From Streptomyces uncialis (lineage in GTDB: Bacteria; Actinomycetota; Actinomycetes; Streptomycetales; Streptomycetaceae), in assembly GCF_036250755.1 (NCBI RefSeq), contig NZ_CP109583.1, forward strand, positions 5,355,501 through 5,419,500: a DNA stretch of 64,000 nucleotides, given 5' to 3'. Positions 50,046 to 60,483 of the stretch are shown one piece after another. The translations under genes and the position numbers were made by a program. Every line of letters begins with the position of its first letter. The stretch's first letter is position 1. The notes beneath the pieces were generated by a model. It ran no database searches. It was not told the DNA's origin and worked only from the letters and a program-made list of their open reading frames with translations.

Positions 50046-51455
50046 CTACCGGCGCTCCTCCCGCTCCCGTGGGGCCTCCGTGCGACGGCTCCTCGGCAGC
50101 ACCCGCAGAGCATCTCCCATGTCCGCGACTTCCGTGACCCGCATTCCCGCCGGGACCTTCCCCGGGTCGGCCGGAACCAGCGCGTGGGTGAAGCCCAGCC
50201 GGTGCGCCTCGGACAGTCTGCGCTGCACCCCGGTGACCCTTCTGACCTCCCCCGCGAGCCCCACCTCACCGATCGCCACGAGATTCTTGGGCAGCGGGGT
50301 GTCACTGGCCGCGCTCGCCAGGGCGAGCGCGACCGCGAGGTCGGCGGCGGGCTCCGAGAGCCGCACCCCGCCGACCGTCGCCGAGTAGATGTCCCGCTTG
50401 CCCAGCGCGGTGATCCGGCCCCGCTGCTCCAGCACCGCGAGCATCATCGACACCCGGGAGGTCTCCAGCCCCGAGGTCGTCCGGCGCGGGGACGGGATCT
50501 GCGAGTCCACGGTCAGCGCCTGCACCTCCACGACCAGCGGCCGGCGGCCCTCCAGAGTGACCGTCAGACAGGTGCCGGGCACCGGCTCGGCCCGCCGGGT
50601 GAGGAACAGGCCCGACGGGTCGGTCAGCCCGGTGATGCCCTCGTCGTGCAGCTCGAAGCAGCCCACCTCGTCGGTGGTGCCGTAGCGGTTCTTGACGCCG
50701 CGCACCAGACGCAGCCGGGCGTGCCGGTCGCCCTCGAAGCTCAGCACCACGTCCACCAGGTGCTCCAGCAGGCGGGGGCCCGCGATGGCGCCGTCCTTGG
50801 TGACATGGCCGACCAGCAGGGTCGACATCCCGCGCTCCTTGGACGCCCGGATCAGCGCGCCCGCGACCTCCCTGACCTGCGCCATACCGCCGGGCGCGCC
50901 CTCGATCTCGGGCGACGCCACCGTCTGCACCGAGTCCAGGATCAGCAGGGACGGCTTCACCGCGTCCAGATGACCGAGGACGGCCGAGAGATCGGTCTCC
51001 GCCGCGAGATACAGATGGTCGTCGATCGCCTTGATCCGGTCGGCCCGCAGCCGCACCTGGCTCGCGGACTCCTCACCGGTCACGTACAGGGTGCGGTGCT
51101 CGTCGCTCGCGGACTTCGCCGCCACGTCCAGCAGCAGCGTCGACTTGCCCACCCCGGGCTCACCGGCGAGCAGGACCACCGCGCCCGGGACCAGCCCGCC
51201 GCCCAGCACCCGGTCCAGCTCGGGCACACCGGTGCTCCGGGCGGTGGCCGTACGGACGTCCACCTGGCCGATGGGCACCGCCGACGTGGTGACCCGGCCC
51301 GGGGCCGTCGTCCGCACGGCGGGCGCGCCGTACTCCTCGACCGTGCCCCACGCCTGGCACTCGCCGCAGCGGCCGAGCCACTTGACCGTCTGCCAGCCGC
51401 ACTCGGTGCAGCGGTAGGACGGACGGTCCTTCGCGGTTTTCGTACGGGCAGCCAT
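50046..51455 (-). CDS. radA: DNA repair protein RadA
   Basis: RadA is a RecA-like ATPase that promotes branch migration in recombination. The 469-residue protein has an N-terminal zinc finger ([23 protein letters not shown]), Walker A GEPGVGKS, the RadA-specific [13 protein letters not shown] (KNRFG-type) motif, and a Lon-like C-terminal domain ([27 protein letters not shown]). The ATG at 51455 is chosen since the zinc finger follows directly. A DnaA-box-like TGTGGACAA sits at 51509. Upstream of disA in the same direction. Confidence 0.96.
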   Translation of the reverse strand: MAARTKTAKDRPSYRCTECGWQTVKWLGRCGECQAWGTVEEYGAPAVRTTAPGRVTTSAVPIGQVDVRTATARSTGVPELDRVLGGGLVPGAVVLLAGEPGVGKSTLLLDVAAKSASDEHRTLYVTGEESASQVRLRADRIKAIDDHLYLAAETDLSAVLGHLDAVKPSLLILDSVQTVASPEIEGAPGGMAQVREVAGALIRASKERGMSTLLVGHVTKDGAIAGPRLLEHLVDVVLSFEGDRHARLRLVRGVKNRYGTTDEVGCFELHDEGITGLTDPSGLFLTRRAEPVPGTCLTVTLEGRRPLVVEVQALTVDSQIPSPRRTTSGLETSRVSMMLAVLEQRGRITALGKRDIYSATVGGVRLSEPAADLAVALALASAASDTPLPKNLVAIGEVGLAGEVRRVTGVQRRLSEAHRLGFTHALVPADPGKVPAGMRVTEVADMGDALRVLPRSRRTEAPREREERR

Positions 51456-51685
51456 GCACCGAACCGTAACCGCAACCGCTGACATCGCGTGCCGCCCCGC
51501 CTCCGGCCTGTGGACAACCCGTGCCGGGGCCGGCGGCGAACCCGTCCCGGGAGCACCGGCGGGCCGCGCTCGGGGCAACGCGCGTACGGGTTCCTGTCCC
51601 CAATTCGAGGGATCTGCTCACCCGAAGGGGTTAAAAGCCCTCAAGGTGACGGAACGGGGATTCCCGGGCGCCTACGGTCGCGAGG

Positions 51686-53560
51686 ATGACGAGCAGCAGG
51701 ACGCAACGCAGCAGCCGCGCGACCGGAGCACACCGGGCACACCGCGCGGAACCCCAGCGGACCACCCACCCCACCGTGGTCCAGCACCCGCCCGCCCCGC
51801 ACCCGCCCGCCCGCTACGAGCCACACCTCGACGGCTTGTTCACCTACTGCCTGTCGGTGCTGTGCGACCACGACGCCGCCACCGCCGCCCTCGGTGATGT
51901 GCTCGCCCTCGCGCGGCGGCGCGCGAACCGCGCCCCCGCCGCCGAGAGCGACCACAGGCCGTGGCTCTACGCGCTCGCGCGCTGGGCCTGTCTGCGGCGT
52001 CTCGCGGAGAGCAAGAAGAAACGTCAAAGCAGCCATGCGCGGGGCCGTTCCCGGACCCCCTCCGCGCCGGGCGCGCCGCCCGGCCCTGACGCGCGCGGCG
52101 AGGGGGTCCCGGGAACGGAGGAACGCGGCGAGGGCGACCGGGGGGCGGAGGACGACAGGGCCGCGGGGGTCCGCCGCCGGGAACTCGCGCAGCTCGCCTG
52201 GCCCGAGGCCGCCGGGACCTCCCCCGAGCAGCGCGAGGCCCTGGAACTGGCCGTGCGCCACCGGCTCGCCGTCCACGAGGTCGGCGCGGTCCTCGGTCTG
52301 TCCCTCGCCCGGGCCCGTGACCTGCTGGCGTCCGCCGCCTGCGAGGTCGAACGCACCCGCACCGCGCTCGCGGTCGTGGAGAGCGGCACCTGTACCGGTG
52401 TCGCCCGGCTGATGACCGGTGACGAGGTGCTGCTCGGCACGACGCTGCGGGGCGAACTCGTCCGGCACGTCGACGACTGTCCGCGCTGCCGCCGCACCGC
52501 CGAACGGGCCGGGCCCGGTGCCTGGCCCGGCACCTCCATCAGCCCCTCGCAGCTTCCGCTGATCGTGGCGCCGCGCGCCGCCGTCCGTACGGCCATGGCC
52601 CACGCGCCCCGCGCGCGGGGCACCACCGCGCCCCGGTTCGACCGCCGGGGCTTCCCGCTGGACCCCAAGGACCGCGCGGCCCGCCGGGACCGTCTGCGTA
52701 CGCGGGCCGTCACCACCACGGTGGTCGCGACGGTCGTCGCCGCGCCCGTCATCGCCCTGTGGGCCGCCTACCGGGGCGCCCCGGTGTTCGGGGGCGACGC
52801 CCGTCCCGTCACGGCCAGCGAGGCCGGGGACAACGCCGGGTCGGGGGACGAGCGCGCGCCCGACACCTACCCGAACACGGGGAACGCCGGGAACGCCCGT
52901 AACGACGACGATCCGCGGCACGGCCCCGGCGGCGGGAAGGGCCGGATGTCCGCCGAGGTCATCAGCCCCGGCGGGGCGGCCGACGGCGGCGGCCGGCTCG
53001 GTGTCGCCGTCTTCCCCCGCGACGGCGCCACATTCATCGCCCTCACCGCCGCCCGGGGCGCACCGGTGCACTGGACCGCGACCCCGCACGCCCCCTGGCT
53101 CCACCTCAGCCGTACGTCCGGAACCCTGGCTCCGGGCGACACGTTCACCCTTCAGGTCCGCGTCGATACCCGCACCGAGCCGAGCGGACCCTGGCAGGCG
53201 CGTATCTCCATCGGCCCGTCCGGCGCGGTGGTCCTCGTCCAGGGCTACGGGGACAGCGCGCCCGAGCCGCCTCGTACCCGTCCCACGACTCCCGTACGGC
53301 CCGCGGACCCCGGCCCCCCGGGCGGCGGCACCCCAGGCGGTCCCGGCACCCCGCCCGGTCCCGCCCCGACGCCCACCTCTCCGGGCACACCGCCCGGCCC
53401 GGGACCCGGCGACCCCGGCCCGGGGCCGTCGTCCACCCCGGGCGCCCCGTCGGAGCCCGGCCCCGGTTCCCCGTCCGGCCCACCGGACCCCGGCCCGACC
53501 GACCCGGGCACCCCGCCCCCGGCCAGCCCCCCGCCGGGCGATTCACCGACCACCGGCTGA
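51686..53560 (+). CDS. Sigma-like / zinc-finger / transmembrane / BACON-domain protein
   Basis: A 624-residue multidomain protein. Residues ~44-108 resemble ECF sigma region 2 (HLDGLFTYCLSVLCDHDAATAALGDVLALARRRANR, then HRPWLYALARWACLRRL). Residues ~175-225 resemble region 4 (SPEQREALELAVRHRLAVHEVGAVLGLSLARARDLLASAACEVERTR). An anti-sigma-like zinc motif follows (H-x3-C-x2-C in HVDDCPRC, ~265). A transmembrane segment (~345-367) leads to an extracytoplasmic BACON/Ig-like domain (~415-520: LGVAVFPRDGATFIALTA, WLHLSRTSGTLAPGDTFTLQVRVD) and a Pro/Gly tail. The ATG is 7 nt after TACGGT; GGAAC lies 17 bp upstream of that. Not a conventional sigma factor. Confidence 0.75.
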   Translation: MTSSRTQRSSRATGAHRAHRAEPQRTTHPTVVQHPPAPHPPARYEPHLDGLFTYCLSVLCDHDAATAALGDVLALARRRANRAPAAESDHRPWLYALARWACLRRLAESKKKRQSSHARGRSRTPSAPGAPPGPDARGEGVPGTEERGEGDRGAEDDRAAGVRRRELAQLAWPEAAGTSPEQREALELAVRHRLAVHEVGAVLGLSLARARDLLASAACEVERTRTALAVVESGTCTGVARLMTGDEVLLGTTLRGELVRHVDDCPRCRRTAERAGPGAWPGTSISPSQLPLIVAPRAAVRTAMAHAPRARGTTAPRFDRRGFPLDPKDRAARRDRLRTRAVTTTVVATVVAAPVIALWAAYRGAPVFGGDARPVTASEAGDNAGSGDERAPDTYPNTGNAGNARNDDDPRHGPGGGKGRMSAEVISPGGAADGGGRLGVAVFPRDGATFIALTAARGAPVHWTATPHAPWLHLSRTSGTLAPGDTFTLQVRVDTRTEPSGPWQARISIGPSGAVVLVQGYGDSAPEPPRTRPTTPVRPADPGPPGGGTPGGPGTPPGPAPTPTSPGTPPGPGPGDPGPGPSSTPGAPSEPGPGSPSGPPDPGPTDPGTPPPASPPPGDSPTTG

Positions 53561-54247
53561 CGGCCCGCCTTCGCTCGCGCGTCCGGGGGTTCCCCACCTG
53601 GACGTACCTGTCCCTGTGCGGGTACGTCCGGGGGCGCGCAGTTCCCCGCGGGTCGCCTTCGCTCGCGCCCCCGAGGTCTGTCCGGGTGGGCGCACTCGTC
53701 CCCGTACCGTCGTTCGTGGGGTGCGCAGTTCCCCGCGCCCCTGGATGCTGCCCTCTTGCGGTCGCTCTTCGGGTGCGGGTCGGTCCTCGTCTTCGCGCAG
53801 TTCCCCGCGCCCCTGGGTTTCCTGTGCTGGGCGTGCTTCGTTCCCGTGCGGGTACGTCCGTGGGTGCGCAGTTCCCCGCGCCCCTGAGGTGCTGCCCTCT
53901 TGCGGTCGCTTTTCGGGTGCGGGTCGCCCTCGTTTTTGCGCAGTTCCCCGCGCCCCTTTGGGGGCGCCCACCTGGGGCTGCTTTTCACCCTCCTCCTTGT
54001 GCAGTCGCATGGCTGCGGGAGGGGGTGGGCGGGAATCTCTGCTCGCAGACTCCGATGCTCTTCAGTCGAGTCACGGAACGTCGTACCGAGCGTGTCGGAT
54101 CGAGGACGGAGAATCCCGACCGGCACCGACCCGAAGAACAGACCGGGGGCGCCCCAAAGGGGCGCGGGGAACTGCGCACCCCACGAGCGACAGCACAGGA
54201 AACAAGCGCGCCCACCCGGACAGACCTACGAAGCGCAAGCGAAGGCG
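53561..54247. repeat. Intergenic repeat cluster C
   Basis: Between convergent genes. GCGCAGTTCCCCGCGCCCCT is complete at 53723, 53795, 53866 and 53938 (spacings 72, 71 and 72 bp), with a truncated copy at 53636. The inverted copy is at 54158-54177. The unit at about 53900-53970 is nearly identical to that at 123-190 of cluster A, implying recent copying or gene conversion. Both edges carry CTTCGCT-type sequence, and the right edge merges with the downstream stop codon. Confidence 0.85.
54001..54165 (+). ncRNA. Candidate structured RNA core, copy 3
   Basis: Leading hairpin GCAG-TCGCATGG-CTGC (54001-54016); outer stem GGGCGGGAATC (54027-54037) with GAATCCCGACC (54111-54121); small hairpin TCTG-CTCG-CAGA (54038-54049); inner stem TCCGATGC (54051-54058) with GTGTCGGA (54092-54099); 3' hairpin GCGCCCC-AAA-GGGGCGC (54149-54165). 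Same layout as copies 1 and 2, with stems conserved while the inner loop differs. Read-through from the upstream plus-strand gene would transcribe it. Confidence 0.5.
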
Positions 54248-55309
54248 TCACGCGTGGGGCGGGTCCGCCGGGTGCGGAGCGACGAGCGGGAGCTGGGACG
54301 CGAGACGCCGCTCGCACAGCTCGACGAGACGGTCGTAGCCGTCCTTGCCCATCATCTCGGTGAGCTCCGCGCGGTACGAGACATAGACGGGGTCACCCGC
54401 ACCGTGCGCGGAGGTCGCCGAGGTGCACCACCAGTGCAGATCGTGGCCGCCCGGCCCCCAGCCGCGGCGGTCGTACTCACCGATCGACACCTGGAGGACC
54501 CGGCTGTCGTCGGGGCGGTCGATCCAGTCGTACGTACGGCGTACCGGCAGCTGCCAGCAGACGTCCGGCTTGGTCTCCAGGGGCTCGCGCCCCTCCTTGA
54601 GGGCGAGGATGTGCAGGGAGCAGCCCGCGCCCCCCGCGAAGCCGGTGCGGTTCTGGAAGATGCAGGACCCCTCCCAGCGGCGGGTCTGGCGGTCGCCGTC
54701 CTCGTCCTCCTGGATCCAGCCGCCGTCCTTGGCGACCGGACGGGTGCCGACATCGTGGTGCTGCCAGATGTCGGGCGTGAGCCTCGCCACATGACCGGCG
54801 ACCCGCGCCTCGTCGTCCTCGTCGGAGAAGTGGGCGCCCAGGGTGCAGCAGCCGTCGGCGGCGCGGCCGGTCTGGATGCCCTGGCAGCCGCTGCCGAAGA
54901 TGCAGTTCCAGCGGGAGGTCAGCCAGGTCAGGTCGCAGCGGAAGAGCTGTTCGTCGTCGGCGGGGTCGGGGAACTCGACCCAGGCACGGGCGAAGTCCAG
55001 CCCCTTCTCGTCGGCCGGGGCGGCGGCCGGACCAGCGCCGCTACCGGCCGGGCCGGTACCCGCGCCGATCAGCGTCGTGCGCTTACCGCTTCCGCCGCTC
55101 CCGCCGTTCGTACCGCTCTTGCCGTTCTTGTCGTCCCCGGCGCCACGGCCGGTCTTCCCCGCCTTGCCGCCCTTGCCGCCCTTGCCGCCCTTGCCGGTCC
55201 GCTCGGCGCCCGCCGCCGCCCGCCCAGCGGTCACCGCTCCGCCGGCGGCCCGGTCCTGGGGGGCCGAACCGGCGGATTCCTCGCGCTTCGCCTTTTTCGT
55301 CTTTGGCAC
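54248..55309 (-). CDS. Cys-rich protein (YkgJ/DUF3109-like)
   Basis: A 353-residue protein. The first ~100 residues are Lys/Gly/Ala-rich ([13 protein letters not shown]) and probably disordered. The folded part has clustered Cys: [57 protein letters not shown] and DVCWQLPV, then LHWWCTSA. The CCxLG(A)HF pattern recalls YkgJ/DUF3109 cysteine-cluster proteins thought to bind zinc or iron-sulfur. Function unknown. Divergent from the Ppx/GppA gene by 72 bp. Its stop codon lies in the end of repeat cluster C. Confidence 0.6.
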   Translation of the reverse strand: MPKTKKAKREESAGSAPQDRAAGGAVTAGRAAAGAERTGKGGKGGKGGKAGKTGRGAGDDKNGKSGTNGGSGGSGKRTTLIGAGTGPAGSGAGPAAAPADEKGLDFARAWVEFPDPADDEQLFRCDLTWLTSRWNCIFGSGCQGIQTGRAADGCCTLGAHFSDEDDEARVAGHVARLTPDIWQHHDVGTRPVAKDGGWIQEDEDGDRQTRRWEGSCIFQNRTGFAGGAGCSLHILALKEGREPLETKPDVCWQLPVRRTYDWIDRPDDSRVLQVSIGEYDRRGWGPGGHDLHWWCTSATSAHGAGDPVYVSYRAELTEMMGKDGYDRLVELCERRLASQLPLVAPHPADPPHA

Positions 55310-55381
55310 ACATCAAGGGTATGCGTGCGGAGCACCACATGGGGCAGGCCGGGCGCCGGACGCGCAGTAGCGTTGACGCTC

Positions 55382-56338
55382 ATGAGACTCGGTGTCCTTG
55401 ATGTGGGTTCGAACACGGTTCATCTGCTGGTGATGGACGCGCACCCGGGCGCGCGCCCGCTCCCCGCGCATTCGCACAAGGCGGAGCTGCGCCTCGCGCA
55501 ACTGCTGGACGCGCGGGGAGCCATCGGCGCGGACGGGGTCGAACTGCTGGTCGCCACGATCCGGGACGCCGTCCAGGCCGCCGAGGACAAGGGCGTCGAG
55601 GAGCTGCTGCCGTTCGCGACCTCGGCCGTGCGGGAGGCCACCAACGCCGACGAGGTACTGGCCCGGGTCCGTACCGAGACCGGCGTCGAGCTGCGGGTGC
55701 TGACCGGCGAGGAGGAGGCCCGGCACACGTTCCTGGCCGCCCGGCGCTGGTTCGGCTGGTCGGCCGGCAAGCTCCTCGTCCTCGACATCGGGGGCGGTTC
55801 GCTGGAGATCGCCTACGGGATCGACGAGGACCCGGACGCCGCGGCTTCGCTGCCGCTCGGGGCGGGCCGTCTCACGGCGGGCTGGCTGCCCGGCGACCCC
55901 GTGGACGCGTCGGACGTGCGGGCGCTGCGACGGCACGTCCGCGCGCAGATCGCCCGGACCGTCGGGGAGTTCAGCCGCCTCGGGGGCGCCGATCGCGCGG
56001 TCGCCACCTCGAAGACGTTCAAGCAGCTCGCGCGGCTGACGGGCGGGGCCCGCAGCGGGGACGGGCTGTATGTGCAGCGGGAGCTGAAGCGGGAGTCGCT
56101 GGAGGCGTGGGTGCCGAAGCTCGCCGCGATGACCACCGCGGAGCGGGCGGGGCTGCCCGGGGTGTCGGCGGACCGCGCCAACCAGCTGCTGGCCGGGGCG
56201 CTGGTCGCCGAGGCGGCGCTGGACCTCTACGGGCTCGACTCGGTCGAGATCTGTCCCTGGGCGCTGCGTGAGGGCGTCATCCTGCGCCACCTCGACCATC
56301 TCCCGGTCTCCCACCCCCAGAGCCACCCCACCCCATGA
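55382..56338 (+). CDS. Ppx/GppA-family phosphatase
   Basis: A 318-residue ASKHA-fold exopolyphosphatase/pppGpp-phosphatase family member. The phosphate-1 loop is [14 protein letters not shown] at the N-terminus; then [46 protein letters not shown] (phosphate-2) and [13 protein letters not shown]. It lacks the extra C-terminal domains of E. coli Ppx, so it is the short single-module type found in actinobacteria. Substrate (polyphosphate or pppGpp) not determinable. It heads a plus-strand run with the isomerase and TetR genes. Confidence 0.92.
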   Translation: MRLGVLDVGSNTVHLLVMDAHPGARPLPAHSHKAELRLAQLLDARGAIGADGVELLVATIRDAVQAAEDKGVEELLPFATSAVREATNADEVLARVRTETGVELRVLTGEEEARHTFLAARRWFGWSAGKLLVLDIGGGSLEIAYGIDEDPDAAASLPLGAGRLTAGWLPGDPVDASDVRALRRHVRAQIARTVGEFSRLGGADRAVATSKTFKQLARLTGGARSGDGLYVQRELKRESLEAWVPKLAAMTTAERAGLPGVSADRANQLLAGALVAEAALDLYGLDSVEICPWALREGVILRHLDHLPVSHPQSHPTP

Positions 56339-56403
56339 CCGCCGGTCGGCGGGGCGGGTCCCGGCCTCCGCCAGGGCCGCGCGGGGCCCCGTACGCTGTG
56401 CTC

Positions 56404-57393
56404 GTGGCAGAACCAGTGGTGCGCGTCCCGGATGCGAAGGTCGCCCTGTCGACGGCCTCGGTCTATCCGGAGTCGACGGCGACGGCCTTCGAGATCGCCG
56501 CGCGCCTCGGGTACGACGGCGTCGAGGTCATGGTGTGGACCGACCCGGTGAGCCAGGACGTCGAGGCCCTGCGGCGGCTCTCGGACCACTACGGGATGCC
56601 GGTCCTCGCGATCCACGCGCCCTGTCTGCTGATCACCCAGCGCGTGTGGTCCACCGACCCGTGGACGAAGCTCCAGCGCGCCCGCGCCGCCGCCGAGAAG
56701 CTGGGCGCCTCGACGGTCGTGGTGCACCCCCCGTTCCGCTGGCAGCGCCAGTACGCGCGTGAGTTCGTCCAGGGCGTCTGGCGGATGGCGGACGAGACGG
56801 ACGTACGGTTCGCCGTCGAGAACATGTACCCATGGCGCTACCGCGACCGCGAGATGCTTGCCTACGCGCCCGACTGGGACGTCACCAAGGAGGACTACCG
56901 GCATTTCACGGTCGACCTCAGCCACACGGCGACCTCGCGGGTCGACACCCTGGCCATGGTCGACCGGATGGGGGACCGGCTGAGCCATGTCCACCTCGCC
57001 GACGGCAACGGTTCCGCCAAGGACGAGCACCTGGTGCCCGGACGCGGCGGCCAGCCCTGCGCCGAACTGCTGGAACGCCTCGCGACCAGCGGTTTCGGCG
57101 GCCATGTCGTGATCGAGGTGAACACCCGCCGGGCGATGTCCAACGCCGAGCGCGAGGCCGACCTCGCCGAGGCGCTGGCCTTCACCCGGCTGCACCTCGC
57201 CTCCGCCGCCCGCGCCCCCGGTGCCGGGACGATCTCCGGTGCCTCCGCCGCCGGGACGCCCCCTGGTGCTTCTGCCGCCCGGACGGCCTCCGGCGACGCC
57301 GACCGCCCGGACCGTCCGCGCCAGCCGCGCCGCCCGGACCCCGTCCGCCGCGCGCACCACCCGGACCCCTCGCGTGAGGCGCCCCGCCAGTGA
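56404..57393 (+). CDS. Sugar phosphate isomerase/epimerase (TIM-barrel) family protein
   Basis: A 329-residue AP-endonuclease-2-like TIM barrel. Signature strands: [64 protein letters not shown] (metal Glu), [22 protein letters not shown] (metal His) and HVVIEVN (metal Glu). The last ~55 residues are Ala/Pro/Arg-rich. Its true substrate is unknown; the family includes isomerases and epimerases for sugars and polyols. GTG 56404 is chosen (GTG 56398 possible). Overlaps the TetR gene as GTGA. Confidence 0.88.
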   Translation: MAEPVVRVPDAKVALSTASVYPESTATAFEIAARLGYDGVEVMVWTDPVSQDVEALRRLSDHYGMPVLAIHAPCLLITQRVWSTDPWTKLQRARAAAEKLGASTVVVHPPFRWQRQYAREFVQGVWRMADETDVRFAVENMYPWRYRDREMLAYAPDWDVTKEDYRHFTVDLSHTATSRVDTLAMVDRMGDRLSHVHLADGNGSAKDEHLVPGRGGQPCAELLERLATSGFGGHVVIEVNTRRAMSNAEREADLAEALAFTRLHLASAARAPGAGTISGASAAGTPPGASAARTASGDADRPDRPRQPRRPDPVRRAHHPDPSREAPRQ

Positions 57394-58019
57394 CCGCCGA
57401 CCCGCCCCGCCGCCGGGGCCGTCCCTCCCACGACGGGACCGCGCCCGGCCCGGGCACCCGTGAGCGCATCCTGCGCACCGCACGTGAGGAGTTCTCGGCG
57501 CGCGGTTACGACAAGACCTCCGTACGCGCGATCGCCAAGGCCGCCGGGGTTGACCCGGCACTCGTGCACCACTACTTCGGGACCAAGGAAGAGGTCTTCG
57601 CCGCCGCCATCGAGGTCTCGATGGAACCGGCGCTGCTGGTCGCGTCGGTCCTCGGCCGGGACGGCGGCGGCATCGGTGACGTCAGTGACATCGGTGAGCG
57701 GCTGGCCCGGCAGTTCCTCGGTATCTGGGAGAACCCGGCGACCCGCGGCCCGCTGCTCGCGGTGATCCGTTCCGCGCTGACCCACGAGGCCGCGGCGAAG
57801 GTGCTCCGGAGCTTCGTGCTGCGGCAGATCCTGGAGCGGATCGCCCGTGAGCTGGACGTACCCGACCCGAAGTTCCGCGCCGAACTCGCCGCCTCGCACA
57901 TGATCGGCATCTCGATCCTGCGATACGTGATCCAGGTCGAGCCGCTGGCGAGCGCGGACCCCGAGGACATCGTGGCCATGGTCGCCCCCACCCTCCAGCG
58001 CTACCTCGTGGAACCCTGA
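57390..58019 (+). CDS. TetR-family transcriptional regulator
   Basis: A 209-residue regulator. After a basic N-terminus comes the Tet[56 protein letters not shown]. The C-terminal ligand-binding domain (about 80-209) is the TetR_C type seen in actinobacterial GntR/TetR-like repressors, with [21 protein letters not shown] helices and a final LQRYLVEP. Translationally coupled to the isomerase gene, so it may regulate that operon or the neighbouring ilvD. Ligand unknown. Confidence 0.9.
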   Translation: MTADPPRRRGRPSHDGTAPGPGTRERILRTAREEFSARGYDKTSVRAIAKAAGVDPALVHHYFGTKEEVFAAAIEVSMEPALLVASVLGRDGGGIGDVSDIGERLARQFLGIWENPATRGPLLAVIRSALTHEAAAKVLRSFVLRQILERIARELDVPDPKFRAELAASHMIGISILRYVIQVEPLASADPEDIVAMVAPTLQRYLVEP

Positions 58020-58411
58020 CCGCCCCCGACCCCGGCCCGACGCCGCCACCTCGGCCCGGCGCCGCCCCGACCGACCCCAGCTTGACGCCGACCCCGGCCG
58101 AACCGGATCAGCCGGACCTGACTCGGACCTGACTCGGACCTGACTCGGACCCGACTCGGACCCGAACCCGACCCGGACCCGAACCCGACCTAGGCCGCCC
58201 CCGTCCCGCCCCCCTCGGCCGCCCCCGGCCAGGCCCGTGCCACCGTCCGGCACGACCCCGCCGGAATCGCCCGATTTCCGAGATATCCGTCTCACATTCC
58301 GGAAGAGCGTGTCCGGATCTTGGAGGGGCGGCGTACTCTCGATTCAGCCCCAACTGCCTCGAACGACCCTCCGCAGCCGCGCGGGGGGTCACCCCGAAGG
58401 AGCGAGCGACG
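58020..58411 (+). promoter_or_regulatory. ilvD upstream region with 11-bp tandem repeats
   Basis: A gene-free 392-bp stretch. 58114-58168 holds GGACCTGACTC three times, then GGACCCGACTC and GGACCCGAACC, an 11-bp period close to one helical turn. Downstream, 58260-58410 is less GC-biased and should contain the ilvD promoter. The ilvD ribosome-binding site GAAGGAG is at about 58398-58404. No leader peptide rich in branched-chain residues was found. Confidence 0.6.
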
Positions 58412-60262
58412 ATGCCCGAGCTGAGGTCCCGCACTGTCACCCACGGCCGCAACATGGCAGGCGCACGCGCCCTGATGCGGGCCTCCGGGGTAGCGAGCGA
58501 GGACATCGGCAAGCCGATCATCGCCGTCGCGAACTCCTTCACCGAGTTCGTCCCCGGACACACCCACCTCCAGCCCGTCGGGCGGATCGTGAGCGAGGCG
58601 ATCAAGGCCGCCGGAGCCGTTCCCCGCGAGTTCAACACCATCGCCGTGGACGACGGCATCGCCATGGGCCACGGCGGGATGCTCTACTCCCTGCCGTCCC
58701 GCGACCTGATCGCGGACAGCGTCGAGTACATGGTCGAGGCGCACTGCGCGGACGCCCTGATCTGCATCTCCAACTGCGACAAGATCACCCCCGGGATGCT
58801 GATGGCCGCGCTGCGCCTCAACATCCCCACGGTCTTCGTGTCCGGCGGTCCGATGGAGGCCGGACAGGCCACCCTCGTCGACGGCACGGTCCGCAAGCTC
58901 GACCTGATCAACGCGATCAGTGACGCGGTCAACGAGAACGTCTCCGACGAGGACATCCTCCGTATCGAGGAGAACGCCTGCCCGACCTGCGGATCGTGTT
59001 CGGGCATGTTCACCGCCAACTCGATGAACTGCCTCACCGAGGCGATGGGCCTGTCCCTGCCCGGCAACGGCTCCGTGCTCGCCACCCACACGGCCCGGCG
59101 CGCGCTGTACGAGAACGCCGGACGCACCGTGGTCGACATCACCAAGCGGTACTACGAGCAGGACGACGCGAACGTCCTGCCGCGCAACATCGCCACCCGG
59201 GCCGCGTTCGACAACGCCATGGCGCTCGACATCGCGATGGGCGGCTCCACCAACACGATCCTGCATCTGCTCGCCGCCGCGCAGGAGGCCGAGCTGGACT
59301 ACGACCTCGGCGACATCGACGCCGTCTCCCGCCGCGTCCCCTGTCTCGCCAAGGTCGCCCCGAACGTCGCGCCCACCACCACGTACTACATGGAGGACGT
59401 GCACCGGGCGGGCGGCATCCCCGCGATCCTCGGCGAGCTGTACCGGGGCGGACTGCTCGACGAGGACGTGCACACCGTCCACTCGCGGTCCGTCAAGCAG
59501 TGGCTCGACGACTGGGACATCCGTGGCGGCTCCGCCTCCCCCGAGGCCGTCGAGCTGTGGCACGCGGCCCCCGGCTGCAAGCGCTCCGCCGAGGCGTTCT
59601 CCCAGTCGGAGCGCTGGGACACCCTCGACACGGACGCCGCCCACGGCTGCATCCGCGATGTCGAGCACGCCTACTCCAAGGACGGCGGACTCGCCGTGCT
59701 GAAGGGCAACATCGCCGTCGACGGCTGTGTCGTGAAGACCGCCGGTGTCGACGAGTCCATCTGGACGTTCGAGGGCCCGGCCGTCGTCTGCGAGTCGCAG
59801 GACGAGGCGGTCGACAAGATCCTCCGCAAGGAGATCACCCCGGGCGACGTCGTCGTCATCCGCTACGAGGGCCCCCGGGGCGGCCCCGGGATGCAGGAGA
59901 TGCTCTACCCCACGTCCTTCCTCAAGGGCCGGGGTCTCGGCAAGTCCTGCGCGCTGATCACCGACGGCCGGTTCTCCGGCGGCACCTCCGGGCTCTCCAT
60001 CGGCCACGCCTCGCCCGAGGCCGCGTCCGGCGGCACCATCGCCCTGGTGGAGGACGGCGACCGCATCCGTATCGACATCCCGAACCGCACCATCGACCTC
60101 CTGGTCGACGAGGACACCCTGGCCGTCCGCCGCGAGGCACTCGCGGGTGTGTACGAGCCGAAGCAGCGTGACCGCAAGGTCTCGGCCGCGCTGCGCGCCT
60201 ACGCGGCGATGGCCACCAGCGCCGACAAGGGCGCGGTGCGTGATGTGAGCCTGCTGGGCTGA
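58412..60262 (+). CDS. ilvD: Dihydroxy-acid dehydratase
   Basis: IlvD dehydrates 2,3-dihydroxy-isovalerate and 2,3-dihydroxy-3-methylvalerate in valine, isoleucine and (via 2-ketoisovalerate) pantothenate synthesis. The 616-residue protein has the iron-sulfur ligands Cys122 in [12 protein letters not shown] (with the metal-binding Lys124) and the [23 protein letters not shown] cluster region (~189-211). The C-terminal domain has [23 protein letters not shown]. Full family length and a well-placed GAAGGAG site. Monocistronic, with a hairpin downstream. Confidence 0.98.
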   Translation: MPELRSRTVTHGRNMAGARALMRASGVASEDIGKPIIAVANSFTEFVPGHTHLQPVGRIVSEAIKAAGAVPREFNTIAVDDGIAMGHGGMLYSLPSRDLIADSVEYMVEAHCADALICISNCDKITPGMLMAALRLNIPTVFVSGGPMEAGQATLVDGTVRKLDLINAISDAVNENVSDEDILRIEENACPTCGSCSGMFTANSMNCLTEAMGLSLPGNGSVLATHTARRALYENAGRTVVDITKRYYEQDDANVLPRNIATRAAFDNAMALDIAMGGSTNTILHLLAAAQEAELDYDLGDIDAVSRRVPCLAKVAPNVAPTTTYYMEDVHRAGGIPAILGELYRGGLLDEDVHTVHSRSVKQWLDDWDIRGGSASPEAVELWHAAPGCKRSAEAFSQSERWDTLDTDAAHGCIRDVEHAYSKDGGLAVLKGNIAVDGCVVKTAGVDESIWTFEGPAVVCESQDEAVDKILRKEITPGDVVVIRYEGPRGGPGMQEMLYPTSFLKGRGLGKSCALITDGRFSGGTSGLSIGHASPEAASGGTIALVEDGDRIRIDIPNRTIDLLVDEDTLAVRREALAGVYEPKQRDRKVSAALRAYAAMATSADKGAVRDVSLLG

Positions 60263-60330
60263 GCCTTCCGGCGGGTGCGGGCTGCGCCCGCTGAACCCGC
60301 GCGGACTCCCCTGAAAACAGGACGGGACAT

Positions 60331-60369
60331 ACGCCCCTCACGGTGCAACTGCACGGCCGTGGGGGGCGT
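60331..60369. terminator. Hairpin downstream of ilvD
   Basis: ACGCCCCTCACG and CGTGGGGGGCGT pair over 12 bp with one G-U, continuing through a 3-nt bulge into GTGC-AACT-GCAC. No T-run. Probable ilvD terminator; it lies in the leader if the SH3-protein transcript starts further upstream. Confidence 0.65.
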
Positions 60370-60483
60370 CTTCCGGTGTGTCCGCACTTGCTGCGGCACA
60401 TGCCAGAGGGAGGTTCTTCCGGAGGTGACGGCCCGCCGCCGCTGTCCGGAAACCGCCCACCACGCTCCTCGGGGGAGGAACAC

